In this document: positions 54,462 through 63,083 of the stretch, one piece after another | How the letters are laid out: the number at the start of each line of letters is the position of its first letter | Numbering within the stretch: position 1 is the first letter of the stretch | Source: Ignavibacterium sp. | GTDB taxonomy: Bacteria > Zixibacteria > MSB-5A5 > GN15 > PGXB01 | Reading direction: 5' to 3' | Length of the DNA: 64,000 nucleotides | Assembly: GCA_020724775.1 (NCBI GenBank) | Contig: DYGG01000008.1 | Span: 1 to 64,000 of the forward strand | Notes under the pieces: generated by a model | Databases searched by the model: none | What the model was told of the DNA's origin: nothing | The model's input: the letters and a program-made list of their open reading frames with translations, nothing else | Position numbers and translations under genes: made by a program

Positions 54462-55367
54462 TTAGTTGATATTAATAATATAATCAAAAGGATTAACCGC
54501 CTTGCCATTCTTGATGACTTCGTAATGCAGATGAGGACCGGTGGAGTATCCGGTTGAGCCGACATACCCTATAATCGCTCCCCGTTTGACCTCCTGCCCG
54601 CGGACCGCTTTGATTTTACTCATATGGCCATACCTGGTTTCGAACCCGAACCCGTGGTTGAGCGTCACCATATTTCCCATTCCGCCCGGGGAAAAAGCGG
54701 CATAGGTCACGGTGCCGTCGGCGGTGGCATAAATCGGGGTGCCCGTCCTGTTAGCGATATCAATACCGCTGTGGAACTGACGGTTTCCGGTGAAGGGGTC
54801 AAACTTCATTCCAAAACCGCGGCTCTGATAGCCACGGGTCGGCATAATGGACGGGGTGTGATCCAGTATCGTCCTCTTATCCATCAACGAACTATAGACT
54901 TCTTCATACTTCTGTTGCTCATAATCAGAAAGCCTGAGCAGCGCCTCGACGTCGTTCTCCACGGCGCTGGCGTTCTGCATCGCATCAGAATAGACCGATA
55001 AGTTCGGGTTTTCCGGACCGCCAATACCAAGTTGGCGCTCATCCAAACTGATCTCCGGAAGACTGAAAATATTCCTTATTACTATCTCCTTGGCGACCAA
55101 TTCATCATACGAGGCCGCAATCTTTGATATCTTCCCCTTGACCGTCTCAAACTTCTCCGCCAGGGTCTGATTTTCAGCCTGAAGTTTCTTAATCTCCAGG
55201 ATGGAGACCTGCGATTTAAGGAAGGAGGTGGTCAGGAAGATATTGGCGATAAAGAGGAATGCTACCAGAATGGCACACCCGAGAATGAGGCGATAAGAAA
55301 TCGAAAACTGACGCAACTTATCGCGGCTATCAGTAATCAGCATAAAAGAGAGCTTCTTCTTAAGCAT
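54462..55367 (-). CDS. Membrane-anchored M23 peptidase
   Basis: A 301-residue envelope protein: a basic cytoplasmic start, one membrane helix at about residues 27-49, a coiled coil (about 50-95; KKLQAENQTLAEKFETVKGK), then a LytM/M23 domain at about 195-300 with the zinc ligands in FHSGIDIANRTG and PHLHYEVIKNGKAVNP. It probably cleaves peptidoglycan cross-links, or, like EnvC/MepM relatives, controls cell-wall hydrolysis in the periplasm. The gene has its own promoter and terminator. Confidence 0.92.
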   Translation of the reverse strand: MLKKKLSFMLITDSRDKLRQFSISYRLILGCAILVAFLFIANIFLTTSFLKSQVSILEIKKLQAENQTLAEKFETVKGKISKIAASYDELVAKEIVIRNIFSLPEISLDERQLGIGGPENPNLSVYSDAMQNASAVENDVEALLRLSDYEQQKYEEVYSSLMDKRTILDHTPSIMPTRGYQSRGFGMKFDPFTGNRQFHSGIDIANRTGTPIYATADGTVTYAAFSPGGMGNMVTLNHGFGFETRYGHMSKIKAVRGQEVKRGAIIGYVGSTGYSTGPHLHYEVIKNGKAVNPFDYIININ

Positions 55368-55437
55368 AACCTTTCCCTACCTTGTCAACTGACTGCCCAA
55401 ACTCGGGAGATTCCATGTGCAAGTCAAAAGTTTGACG

Positions 55438-55466
55438 AAAATAAGCGAAACTCCCTGTCAAGTCAA
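55438..55466 (-). promoter_or_regulatory. Candidate promoter for the M23 peptidase gene
   Basis: On the minus strand TTGACT (55466-55461), 17 nt, TATTTT (55443-55438). The predicted start of transcription lies about 65 nt before the ATG at 55367, which is preceded by GGGAAAGG. Confidence 0.45.
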
Positions 55467-55507
55467 CTAAAATAATTCTCTAAACCTCAAGGTTTTCTTC
55501 TAAGTCC

Positions 55508-55654
55508 TTATTTGATTAGTTGATATTCACGTTTCAGGACTTTGTTGACAACCCTGATAAATTTCTCGCCGTTAAGGTTCTGAAGACTGTAGAGATGCCA
55601 GTAAAGTTTCCGCGGCACAATCACAGCCTTTCGTTTCTTGCTTTCAGAAGTCAT
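55508..55654 (-). CDS. Small 48-residue orphan ORF
   Basis: An ORF of 48 codons in an otherwise gene-free stretch, starting MTSESKKRKAVIVPRKLYWH and ending KREYQLIK. It is basic (many Lys and Arg) with a helix-like middle. GAGGTAGGAG lies immediately upstream of the ATG. It is on the same strand as the M23 gene, about 140 nt upstream. No family is recognised; a small RNA- or DNA-binding protein is possible but not shown, and the ORF could be chance. Confidence 0.4.
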   Translation of the reverse strand: MTSESKKRKAVIVPRKLYWHLYSLQNLNGEKFIRVVNKVLKREYQLIK

Positions 55655-56028
55655 CTCCTACCTCGCGGTCAGTTTCTACGCTGGGCCGACCGGTATGGGA
55701 TAACCCCTATAACCTGAATATCGACCCAATTCATAGAAATGTTAATACCTTCGCCGCTTACTGACCGCAGAATATATGCCCTGATGACTCTCACTCAAAA
55801 AATGCGCATCTTTTAATTATGTTATTATTTGCCAACAACATAACAGGCTGTTTGACAGTCGAATTTTGCGCACCTGTGAAAGCCCGGAGCCAAAAATATG
55901 GGATGAAATCGATAACTTTAGACCGTCGCTCGATATCCGCTTTTGCATCCCGGACCGCTTGACATTGACGCCGGCTCAACTTAATTTGGCGCCAGATTAA
56001 CAATCCAAAGAATAAAAGGGAAAACCTG
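55655..56028. other. Gene-free 374-nt region before the SDR gene
   Basis: No credible ORF on either strand. Near its right end TTGACA at 55959-55964 is a perfect -35 hexamer with a poor -10 (TAATTT at 55982-55987), the best candidate promoter for the dehydrogenase gene. The rest shows no repeat or RNA structure that I can support. Confidence 0.4.
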
Positions 56029-56802
56029 ATGAATCTTCTAAGAAATAGAGTCGCATTTATTACCGGGGCGTCGGCGGGAATCGGCGAGGCGACCGCAGCC
56101 CTCTTCGCTGAGGAAGGCGCCAATCTCATCCTGGCGGCAAGGCGAGGTGACCGGATTCAGAAACTCGCCGAAAGACTGCGGAAAGAATACCAAATTAATG
56201 TACATTTCTTCCAACTTGATGTCCGCAATCAGCGGGAAGTCGAAACAAAACTGACGGGGCTGCCGGAGGAATGGAAAACGATAGACATCCTGGTAAACAA
56301 CGCTGGCTTAAGCCGTGGATTGGAAAAACTTCACGAAGGGAAACTGTCCGACTGGGAAGAGATGATAGATACCAATATAAAAGGGCTGCTATATGTCAGC
56401 CGGGTGGTTATCCCCTGGATGGTTCAGCGGGGAAAGGGAGATATAGTCAATATCGGCTCTATAGCGGGACATGAACTTTACCCGGGCGGCAATGTCTATT
56501 GCGCCACCAAGTTTGCGGTTGACGCCCTCACCAAGGGGATGCAGATAGACCTGGTCGATACGCCCCTTCGAGTCAGCACTGTCGACCCTGGAATGGTGGA
56601 AACTGAGTTTTCCATGGTCCGTTTCCACGGCGATACTGAGCGGGCGAAGAAAGTGTATCAGGGGATTCAGCCGCTGAGCGGGCGCGATGTCGCCGAAGCG
56701 ATTCTTTTCTGCGTCACCCGTCCCCCCCACATCAATATTCATCAGGTGCGGATAATGCCGACCAACCAGGCCGGCGCTATGGTGACGTACCGGACTGGAT
56801 GA
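56029..56802 (+). CDS. Short-chain dehydrogenase/reductase (YdfG-like)
   Basis: A 257-residue classical SDR: cofactor motif TGASAGIGEA at 12-21, Arg residues AARRGDR after the second strand suggesting NADP(H), NNAG at 90-93, and catalytic Ser144, Tyr157 and Lys161 (NVYCATKFAV). The sequence style (ITGASAGIGEATAALFAEEG, NIGSIAGHELYPGG) fits the YdfG/serine 3-dehydrogenase group, which acts on 3-hydroxy acids. Substrate is not certain. The protease gene follows after 68 nt. Confidence 0.88.
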   Translation: MNLLRNRVAFITGASAGIGEATAALFAEEGANLILAARRGDRIQKLAERLRKEYQINVHFFQLDVRNQREVETKLTGLPEEWKTIDILVNNAGLSRGLEKLHEGKLSDWEEMIDTNIKGLLYVSRVVIPWMVQRGKGDIVNIGSIAGHELYPGGNVYCATKFAVDALTKGMQIDLVDTPLRVSTVDPGMVETEFSMVRFHGDTERAKKVYQGIQPLSGRDVAEAILFCVTRPPHINIHQVRIMPTNQAGAMVTYRTG

Positions 56803-56870
56803 TGCCGCTTGACAGAATCCCGCGGGGAGGTATATTGATTTAATAGAAATTTCATTCCCGGAGGGATCCT

Positions 56871-58811
56871 ATGTCTCGCAGGCTCTCTATAATCGCCGCT
56901 TTTTTTCTCACTTTCAACTTTTTCTTCAGCGCTAACGCCATTGATTTCACCCGAGGAATCATTTCGGACGTCCCGGAACATATCATGACCCAGCAGTTCG
57001 GACGGATTCCGCCGTCACAGTTGACTCCGCAGGATAGCGCCGCCATTGCGGCATATCGCTTTACCGGCGATACGGTAAAAGTCCTGGCTATTCTGGTTCG
57101 CTGGTATAACCGATGGAATACCTATCCTCGCGAAACTTTTGACAGTTTGATGTTCTCCCGGAATGTCTATCCGGGCGGCTCGGTGGCCGACTACTACGAT
57201 GAAGTGTCGTACGGTAAAATGGCGGTGGCCGGTGATGCTCTCGACTGGCATACTGCGGAATGGTATTCCAGCAACTACAATTTCGAGCAATTGCTTTATG
57301 ATCTTGACCCGTACATTGATTTCTCGCAATATGATGCCAACAACGATGGCGATGTCGATGCGGTCGTATTTATACGCTGCGGCAACGGTCAGGAAGACAG
57401 TCAGAACCCCGCCGATATCTGGTCATACGCTTATACTTATCCCCCTAACAGCGGTCCGGGACCTTTTGACGGCGTCTATGTTTCGCACTGGAACACCTCT
57501 CCGGAAACCAGGCCATTGCGCGACACCTTGAACCCAACCCTGTTTTCCGGGCTTGATTCTCTCAACAATATCCGGGTTTTTGTGCATGAATTAGGGCATA
57601 ATGTCGGTCTTCCCGACCTTTATGACTATGACAGCAAATTGGATCCTTACACTTTCTATACCCCCAATGATGCAAACGACCACCCTTTTTATGACTGGTG
57701 TGTCATGGGGTTCGGCGGATATGGCATCTTTTCATTGAAATCAAAGAACCCATCCCATTTCAGCGGATGGTGCAAGAAAGAAGCCGGCTGGGTCAATCCG
57801 ATACTGCTTGAAGAATCTGAATATGACGCTCTTACCATTTATGACATCGAGACTCATCCTGACAGTTCCCTGTATATATTGCCGATAAATCTCGCCAACG
57901 GCGAATATTTTCTTCTGGAATATCGCAATCCGCAAGCAAGCGGGATGTTCGACAAATTCGATTCCGATTTCAGCGTCTATTTCCATCCGCTGCTGAAATT
58001 CGGTCATGACCCTCTCGACCGGGGACTTCTGATAACGCACGTTCACGATTCGCTTGGCGCCTACTATTGGCGCATCAATTACGGTCTCCCCTGGTACTCG
58101 CATTACACAGTTGCCGTGGAAGATGCCGGTTACAACCCCTCTCGGAATCATACGACCAACCCGGAAGGGCATGTAACCGACAGCGCCCAGTGGTGGTACC
58201 CTTATGAAACACGTAAAGGGGCGCTTTTTTCCAACGCCGTCGCCGGTCAGAGCACATTCGGGCCTAACACCGTCCCCAATAGTGACGGTTACTATGCCCC
58301 CACCGGTATCACGGTGCGGGTTGATTCGATTGTCAATGAAAAACTGTATGCCTATATAATCTTCGATGGCGACAATGACGGAGTCGCCAACATCGCTGAT
58401 AACTGCCCTGACGTCAGTAACGGCGGACAGCAAAACAGTGACGGTGACCCCTTAGGTGATGCCTGCGATAACTGCCCGACCGTCGCCAATCTTGACCAGG
58501 CGGACGGCGACTCTGATGGCGTCGGCGACCTCTGTGATAATTGCCCCCAGGATTACAATCCGGGACAGGAAGATACCAACAGTAACGGCGTCGGTAATGC
58601 CTGTGAGTATATCTGCGGCGATGCCAACGGGAACTACTCGCTTAACATTCTTGACGCCACTTTTATAATTTCCTATCTCTTCAAGTCGGGACCGCCTCCG
58701 ATTCCCTTAGAGGCTGGCGACGCCAACGGCAACGGCGCGATTAATATTCTTGATGCTACTTATCTGATTTCCCATCTCTTCAAAGATGGTCCCGAACCGA
58801 TCTGCCCGTGA
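56871..58811 (+). CDS. Secreted M6-like metalloprotease with TSP3 repeats and dockerin
   Basis: A 646-residue exported protein with a signal peptide (1-23). The zinc motif HELGHNVGLPDLYD begins at His239, and the preceding VKVLAILVRW, NVYPGGSVADYYDEVSYGK and following WCVMGFGGYG segments fit immune-inhibitor-A-type M6 peptidases. About 503-580 are TSP3 calcium repeats (DNCPxVSNGGQQNSDGDPLG and similar), and 581-646 is a dockerin-like module, Cys to Cys 64 residues. It is likely an extracellular, calcium-dependent protease. A GGAGGGAT ribosome-binding site precedes the ATG. Confidence 0.88.
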   Translation: MSRRLSIIAAFFLTFNFFFSANAIDFTRGIISDVPEHIMTQQFGRIPPSQLTPQDSAAIAAYRFTGDTVKVLAILVRWYNRWNTYPRETFDSLMFSRNVYPGGSVADYYDEVSYGKMAVAGDALDWHTAEWYSSNYNFEQLLYDLDPYIDFSQYDANNDGDVDAVVFIRCGNGQEDSQNPADIWSYAYTYPPNSGPGPFDGVYVSHWNTSPETRPLRDTLNPTLFSGLDSLNNIRVFVHELGHNVGLPDLYDYDSKLDPYTFYTPNDANDHPFYDWCVMGFGGYGIFSLKSKNPSHFSGWCKKEAGWVNPILLEESEYDALTIYDIETHPDSSLYILPINLANGEYFLLEYRNPQASGMFDKFDSDFSVYFHPLLKFGHDPLDRGLLITHVHDSLGAYYWRINYGLPWYSHYTVAVEDAGYNPSRNHTTNPEGHVTDSAQWWYPYETRKGALFSNAVAGQSTFGPNTVPNSDGYYAPTGITVRVDSIVNEKLYAYIIFDGDNDGVANIADNCPDVSNGGQQNSDGDPLGDACDNCPTVANLDQADGDSDGVGDLCDNCPQDYNPGQEDTNSNGVGNACEYICGDANGNYSLNILDATFIISYLFKSGPPPIPLEAGDANGNGAINILDATYLISHLFKDGPEPICP

Positions 58812-58857
58812 AAAAAAACTGACCCAGGTCTCATCCGTTGAGAAGCAGGATGAGGCC
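58811..58857 (-). terminator. Terminator for the dienelactone hydrolase gene
   Basis: On the minus strand AGGCCTCATCC and GGATGAGACCT form a stem (one G-U pair) around an 11-nt loop, followed a few bases later by eight T residues. It lies between the convergent protease and hydrolase genes. Confidence 0.6.
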
Positions 58858-58874
58858 TGAGGAGTCAATTAATT

Positions 58875-59660
58875 TTATCTGAATATTTCCGAAAAGAACT
58901 GCCTCATTGCTTCCCAACTGCGACGGTCGGCGTCGGCATTGTAGGCGGCCCCTTTTGAGGGGTCATTTCCGGCATCGGGATTGGTGAAACTATGCACGGC
59001 TCCGCCATACGCTATAAACTGCCAATCCACTTTTGCCTGACGTAACTGATTCTGAAAATCAGCCACCTGCTCTGCCGGGACATTTGGGTCATCGCCGCCG
59101 TGACAAATCAAGACTTTCGCCTTGATATTTTTGGTATCTTCCGGGTTAGGCATATCCAGCCCCCCGTGAAAACTGACCACCCCGGCAACATCGGCTCCGG
59201 CGCGAGCAAGTTCCAGTACGGTCGTACCTCCGAAGCAAAATCCGATAGCGGCGATCTTTTTTGGGTCAATTAGACGATACTTTTTCAACTGCTCCAATCC
59301 CGCCAGCGCCCGTGCTCGCAGCACCGGCCTGTCTCCTTTATATTTTGCCGCCTGCTCCGAGGCTTCCTTGGTGTTGGTAGGTCGTACTCCCTTGCCGAAA
59401 ATATCAGCCGCGAAGGCAACATACCCCATCTCGGCGAGCATCACCGCCCGTCGCTTGGTGTAATCGTTGATACCCATCCATTCATGCACGATTAGTACGC
59501 CGGGACGAATATTAGTTGAGGTATCATCATAAGCCAGGAATCCTTCCAGAACCGTGTTTCCTTCCTTGTATTCGACTGTCTCCGTTTTCACGGCGGCGCT
59601 GGAAAATGACCCTATCCCCCAACCTAAAATAAACAAGGTCATAATAATCACTTTCACCAT
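58875..59660 (-). CDS. Exported dienelactone-hydrolase-family protein
   Basis: A 261-residue alpha/beta hydrolase of the dienelactone hydrolase family, with a signal peptide at residues 1-22. The catalytic triad is Cys142 (GFCFGGTTVLEL), Asp191 (CHGGDDPNVPAEQ) and His223 (GGAVHSFTNP). I use the ATG at 59660, which has AAAGGAG seven bases upstream; the frame stays open 12 codons further but lacks such a site. Export is unusual for the chlorocatechol-pathway enzymes, and no aromatic-degradation genes are near, so the substrate is unknown. Confidence 0.9.
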   Translation of the reverse strand: MVKVIIMTLFILGWGIGSFSSAAVKTETVEYKEGNTVLEGFLAYDDTSTNIRPGVLIVHEWMGINDYTKRRAVMLAEMGYVAFAADIFGKGVRPTNTKEASEQAAKYKGDRPVLRARALAGLEQLKKYRLIDPKKIAAIGFCFGGTTVLELARAGADVAGVVSFHGGLDMPNPEDTKNIKAKVLICHGGDDPNVPAEQVADFQNQLRQAKVDWQFIAYGGAVHSFTNPDAGNDPSKGAAYNADADRRSWEAMRQFFSEIFR

Positions 59661-59811
59661 TTTGAATCTCCTTTCATTCGATACCACTACAGACAAACTT
59701 ATCCAATCGATATACGAACAACAACTTCGATTACCGCAGTTTAGCCTATCGGTTACCGAATTATTTCCTGCCAGCCGCCCATAGCCTCGGTGGCATGCAG
59801 GAGCCGGACTG

Positions 59812-60270
59812 TCAAGATTTCCGCTTGAGTTTGTCGGTCAGCCAACCCAGTCTGATTTCGGGAGTGCTCTGAAATTCTGGTACGTAGGGTTTGATATCAA
59901 GCAAAGGGGTGCCATCAACCACGTCAATGTCTTGTATATGAAGCGCCAATCCCTCGACACGGATTAATCTGACGGTCGAGAGACCGATACCGTTGGGTCG
60001 ACGGGGAGCGCGGGTTGCAAAAACTCCCCGAAGGGTATTATCGAGAAACGGGTTCACCTTTAAGTCATATCCGGACGATAGATGAAAATAATAGAGAAGA
60101 ATTATGTGCGAGAAACCGTCGAGGTCATCCAACCCATTTTCGTATTCCGGTAATAATTCAATCCGACCGATGGCTCCTTTAGAGCGGGAGGGCTGAATGG
60201 GGGCTTCCTGGGGAGTCTCGAAAGGAGTATATATGGTACCGATAGGATTAAAGATTATCTGGTCAGTCAT
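59812..60270 (-). CDS. trmO: tRNA (t6A37) N6-methyltransferase TrmO
   Basis: A 152-residue protein of the TsaA/YaeB family: IGTIYTPFETPQEAPIQPS, GFSHIILLYYFH, and the hallmark FATRAPRRPNGIGLSTVRL, followed by GTPLLDIKPYVPEF. TrmO methylates t6A at position 37 of some ANN-decoding tRNAs using SAM. The ORF runs further upstream to 60348, but that part overlaps a tRNA gene; the ATG at 60270 has GAAGGAAA nearby and matches the family N-terminus. It lies 67 nt after two tRNA-Lys genes on the same strand. Confidence 0.9.
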   Translation of the reverse strand: MTDQIIFNPIGTIYTPFETPQEAPIQPSRSKGAIGRIELLPEYENGLDDLDGFSHIILLYYFHLSSGYDLKVNPFLDNTLRGVFATRAPRRPNGIGLSTVRLIRVEGLALHIQDIDVVDGTPLLDIKPYVPEFQSTPEIRLGWLTDKLKRKS

Positions 60271-60337
60271 CTGGCTTGATTTCCTTCTGTTACCAGGCGA
60301 AGATATCTGAATTTGATAAATCGACGCCAATAGAAAA

Positions 60338-60410
<73 letters not shown>

Positions 60411-60418
60411 AATATTTA

Positions 60419-60490
60419 TGAGGGTGGATGGGATCGAACCATCGGCCACCTGCTTAAAAGGCAGATGCTCTACCACTGAGCTACACCCCC
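60419..60490 (-). tRNA. tRNA-Lys (anticodon TTT)
   Basis: A 72-nt cloverleaf on the minus strand, 8 nt upstream of the CTT gene. Acceptor GGGGGTG pairs with CACCCTC (one G-U pair), discriminator A; D arm AGCTCAGTGGTAGAGC; anticodon loop CTTTTAA (anticodon TTT); T arm GGTTCGATCC. Probably co-transcribed with the CTT gene. CCA is not encoded. Confidence 0.95.
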
Positions 60491-60672
60491 AGCCTGTCCC
60501 GCCTTCCGACGAGACAACAATTTTTTAATCCGCCGACGCGGACTTTCCAATCGGGTAGTCACCCAAAATATATAACCCGACCGATATGTCAAGCCGCTTT
60601 TTGAAACATTCCTCAAAATATACGATGGCGCTCTCTATAGGGCATTGAGATAATTCTCCCGCTACCGCGCCG

Positions 60673-60703
60673 CCAAAAAAAGGGGCGGCATTTCTGCCGC
60701 CCT
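60673..60703 (-). terminator. Intrinsic terminator after the FKBP gene
   Basis: On the minus strand GGGCGGCA and TGCCGCCC pair around a short loop and are followed by CTTTTTTT. It lies 25 nt past the stop codon of the FKBP gene. Confidence 0.9.
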
Positions 60704-60726
60704 GTATCAAATCTGTTTCCCCAGAA

Positions 60727-61317
60727 TTACTTAATTCCCAGCAATTCCACTTCGAAAATCAGGGTCGAATTGGGCGGAATCAACCCGCCGCCGACAGCTC
60801 TCTGCCCGTAAGCCAGGTCCGGAGGAATAATCAGTTTCCGTTTGCCGCCGACTTGCATCGACATTACCCCTTCATCCCATCCCTTTATAACCTGACCGGT
60901 TCCGATATTGAATTCGAACGGCTGCCCCCGGTCCACGGAACTGTCGAACTTCTTGCCGTCAAGGAGCCAGCCGGTATAATGCACCGAAACCTTATTCCCT
61001 TTTTTAGGAGAGGCGCCGGTTCCGACTTTCAGATCGACATATTTCAAGCCTGTCTCAGTGGTCATCTCTTTCGCTTCCATCTTTGCCGCCTTTTCTGCTT
61101 TCTTTTCTGTTGCCTTGGCGGCTTTGTCGGCTTCCAGCGCCGCTTTCTTGGCTTCCTGCTCCGCCTTATTGACTTCCGCCGGAGCCGCCGGCTCCGCTTT
61201 CATCGTTGCCTCAACCTTCATTTTTTCGGCGCCGGCTTTAACGCTGTCAGCCATCTTCGGCTCGTCAGCGCCCACGCCAACAGCCAGCAAAAACGACAGA
61301 AATAATGATACCAACAT
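60727..61317 (-). CDS. Secreted FKBP-type peptidyl-prolyl isomerase
   Basis: A 196-residue exported prolyl isomerase. Residues 1-17 are a signal peptide, 20-85 a low-complexity Ala/Lys/Glu-rich helical linker, and 90-196 an FKBP domain (VSVHYTGWLLDGKKFDSS, GQVIKGWDEGVMSMQVGGKR, IPPDLAYGQRAVGG, STLIFEVELL), with the Tyr, Asp, Trp and Phe binding-site residues kept. I use the ATG at 61317 with GGAGG six bases upstream; 45 further in-frame codons lack a signal sequence pattern. It likely helps fold exported proteins, perhaps including the proline-rich dockerin proteins. Confidence 0.93.
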   Translation of the reverse strand: MLVSLFLSFLLAVGVGADEPKMADSVKAGAEKMKVEATMKAEPAAPAEVNKAEQEAKKAALEADKAAKATEKKAEKAAKMEAKEMTTETGLKYVDLKVGTGASPKKGNKVSVHYTGWLLDGKKFDSSVDRGQPFEFNIGTGQVIKGWDEGVMSMQVGGKRKLIIPPDLAYGQRAVGGGLIPPNSTLIFEVELLGIK

Positions 61318-61676
61318 TTTTTTCCTCCAAATTGGTTTTAACATTGCCTGATAATAAATAATGCCGGGGTATTTGTCCAGCCTGAACGGCATAATATTGC
61401 GAGGGCATGCATATCCGCTCTTACAGTTTGAAACCAATAAAGTTTCGAACAATATTTCGATTCATCACTGGTCGGTTCCCTGTCAAATGTGATTTCAATC
61501 TGATTGACAGTCACATTATTTAAGTTAGATTCATTATAAGAGAACGCCTTGCAACAATGCGCCATAACTGCCGTATAGTTGTTATAATTGACTGGTTTTA
61601 TCCATTATGTTGCCCGGAATCGAATTTAGACGGAATGTCCTCACAATATATTGTAATCAAGAAGAAAGGAGCCACT

Positions 61677-62024
61677 ATGAACGGAGTATGTCACATTGAG
61701 CTGCCCTGCTCAGACATCAACAAGATGAAGGATTTCTACAGTACTGTATTCGGCTGGGAAACACAGTATGTCCCGGAGATGGATTATGGGATGTGGAAAG
61801 CGCCGGAAGGAGTCGGCGGAGGATTCGCCAAGAATCTGAAACCGGCAACTAAAGGGAGCGGTGTCCTCTTTCATATTCAGGTCGATGATATCGATAGCAC
61901 CCTGAAGAAGATTGAGAAGAGCGGCGGTAGGACGGTACAGGGGAAGACCCAGATACCGAACATAGGCCATTACGCCGTCTTCAGCGATATCGCCGGCAAT
62001 GAAATTGGGATTTTCCAGGGTTAG
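61677..62024 (+). CDS. VOC/glyoxalase-fold protein
   Basis: A 115-residue single vicinal-oxygen-chelate domain: CHIELPCSDINKMKDFYSTV followed by VFGWETQYV, then LFHIQVDDIDSTLKKIEKSG and YAVFSDIAGNEIGIFQ. His at residue 6 and Glu near the C-terminus are in the usual metal-ligand positions. The ATG at 61677 has AGAAAGGAG upstream. Relatives include antibiotic-resistance and 27-kDa antigen-like proteins; the substrate is unknown. Confidence 0.85.
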   Translation: MNGVCHIELPCSDINKMKDFYSTVFGWETQYVPEMDYGMWKAPEGVGGGFAKNLKPATKGSGVLFHIQVDDIDSTLKKIEKSGGRTVQGKTQIPNIGHYAVFSDIAGNEIGIFQG

Positions 62025-62050
62025 CCCGGTTTCTTAAGAGCATTCCTGTT

Positions 62051-62107
62051 AAATCAAGACCGACGATGGCATGACAATGCCGGTCGTGCGGTCTTGATTT
62101 TTTTTGG
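62051..62107 (+). terminator. Intrinsic terminator after the VOC gene
   Basis: A long hairpin, AAATCAAGACCG with CGGTCTTGATTT, enclosing an inner GGCAT/ATGCC stem, followed by a run of T. It starts about 27 nt after the stop codon. Confidence 0.85.
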
Positions 62108-62193
62108 CCGGACCTTCAGGATTATTTCAATAGATATTTCCCCTGGCGTTTCATATATTTAATACAAACATATGAACCAAACTGGGTCGAACT

Positions 62194-63072
62194 ATGCGTC
62201 TATTTTTACTTATCATAATAGCCGGATTTTGCTGTATCATCATCGCCTGCGCCGGGAAGTCAGGCAATGAAATGAGGACTCTTTTTCCCCGGACCATTGA
62301 CAACTATGTTGTTGGCGACACCCTCTCATACGACTCTGAAACCATCTTTGATTACATTGACGGCGCCGGAGAGGTGTATCTCTCTTACGGACTTAAAAAA
62401 GTAACGGTCGCCACTTACGTTCGCCCCGATTCTCCCGATATGACCGCAGAGATTTTTGAGATGGGAAGCCCCGAGGACGCCTACGGCGTTTTCAGTTTCT
62501 CCCGCGAATCGGAAGAATCCGGTATCGGCGGCGGTTTTGAATTTCGCGGAAGCCTTTTGAAATTCTGGAAAGGGAAATATTATATCTCCATTCAATCTTT
62601 TGAAATGAATGAAGACCTTAAAAAGACTTTTCATAAACTGGCAAATATTATCGATTCGCAACTACCTGTCGCGGGGCAGAAACCGGCTCTTCTCAATCTG
62701 CTCCCCAAGGAAAATCTAATACCCGGAAGCGAAATCTATTTTCATCTTTTCCCGATTCTGAACAATATCTACTTTGTAGCGGAATCGAATATTCTCAAGT
62801 TGGATAAAAGTACCGATGCCGTCCTGGCGCGTTATCAGCCGGGCGCGGTTTATCTGCTGCTTGTCGATTACAAATCCTCGGAAAGAGCCGATTCTGCTCA
62901 CGCCAATTTTCTGTTACAATATATCAAAGACCCTTCCGGCATAGTACAAACCGAGAATGGGAAATGGACGGGCTGCGTTCGAGAGGGGAATTATCTGACG
63001 GTAGTCTTTGATGCCCCGACCGAAGACGAGGCGCAGGCTATTCTGGACAAAACAGGAACATCGCTGAAATAA
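62194..63072 (+). CDS. Lipoprotein, DUF6599-like
   Basis: A 292-residue predicted lipoprotein: a hydrophobic start and a lipobox IIAC with Cys19. The mature part has the pattern YDSETIFDYIDGAGEVYLSYG, EIFEMGSPEDAYGVFSFSRE and FWKGKYYISI, which I associate with DUF6599 proteins; later parts include VAESNILKLDKSTDAVLARY. No catalytic motif is evident. It lies 11 nt before the Tat-exported DUF362 gene, so both are probably co-expressed at the outer face of the cell. Confidence 0.75.
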   Translation: MRLFLLIIIAGFCCIIIACAGKSGNEMRTLFPRTIDNYVVGDTLSYDSETIFDYIDGAGEVYLSYGLKKVTVATYVRPDSPDMTAEIFEMGSPEDAYGVFSFSRESEESGIGGGFEFRGSLLKFWKGKYYISIQSFEMNEDLKKTFHKLANIIDSQLPVAGQKPALLNLLPKENLIPGSEIYFHLFPILNNIYFVAESNILKLDKSTDAVLARYQPGAVYLLLVDYKSSERADSAHANFLLQYIKDPSGIVQTENGKWTGCVREGNYLTVVFDAPTEDEAQAILDKTGTSLK

Positions 63073-63083
63073 GTGAGGCGACA

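Noticed and set aside
61557-61676. 40-codon upstream extension of the VOC protein
   Set aside because: The internal ATG at 61677 has a strong ribosome-binding site and matches the family N-terminus; the extension has unrelated composition.
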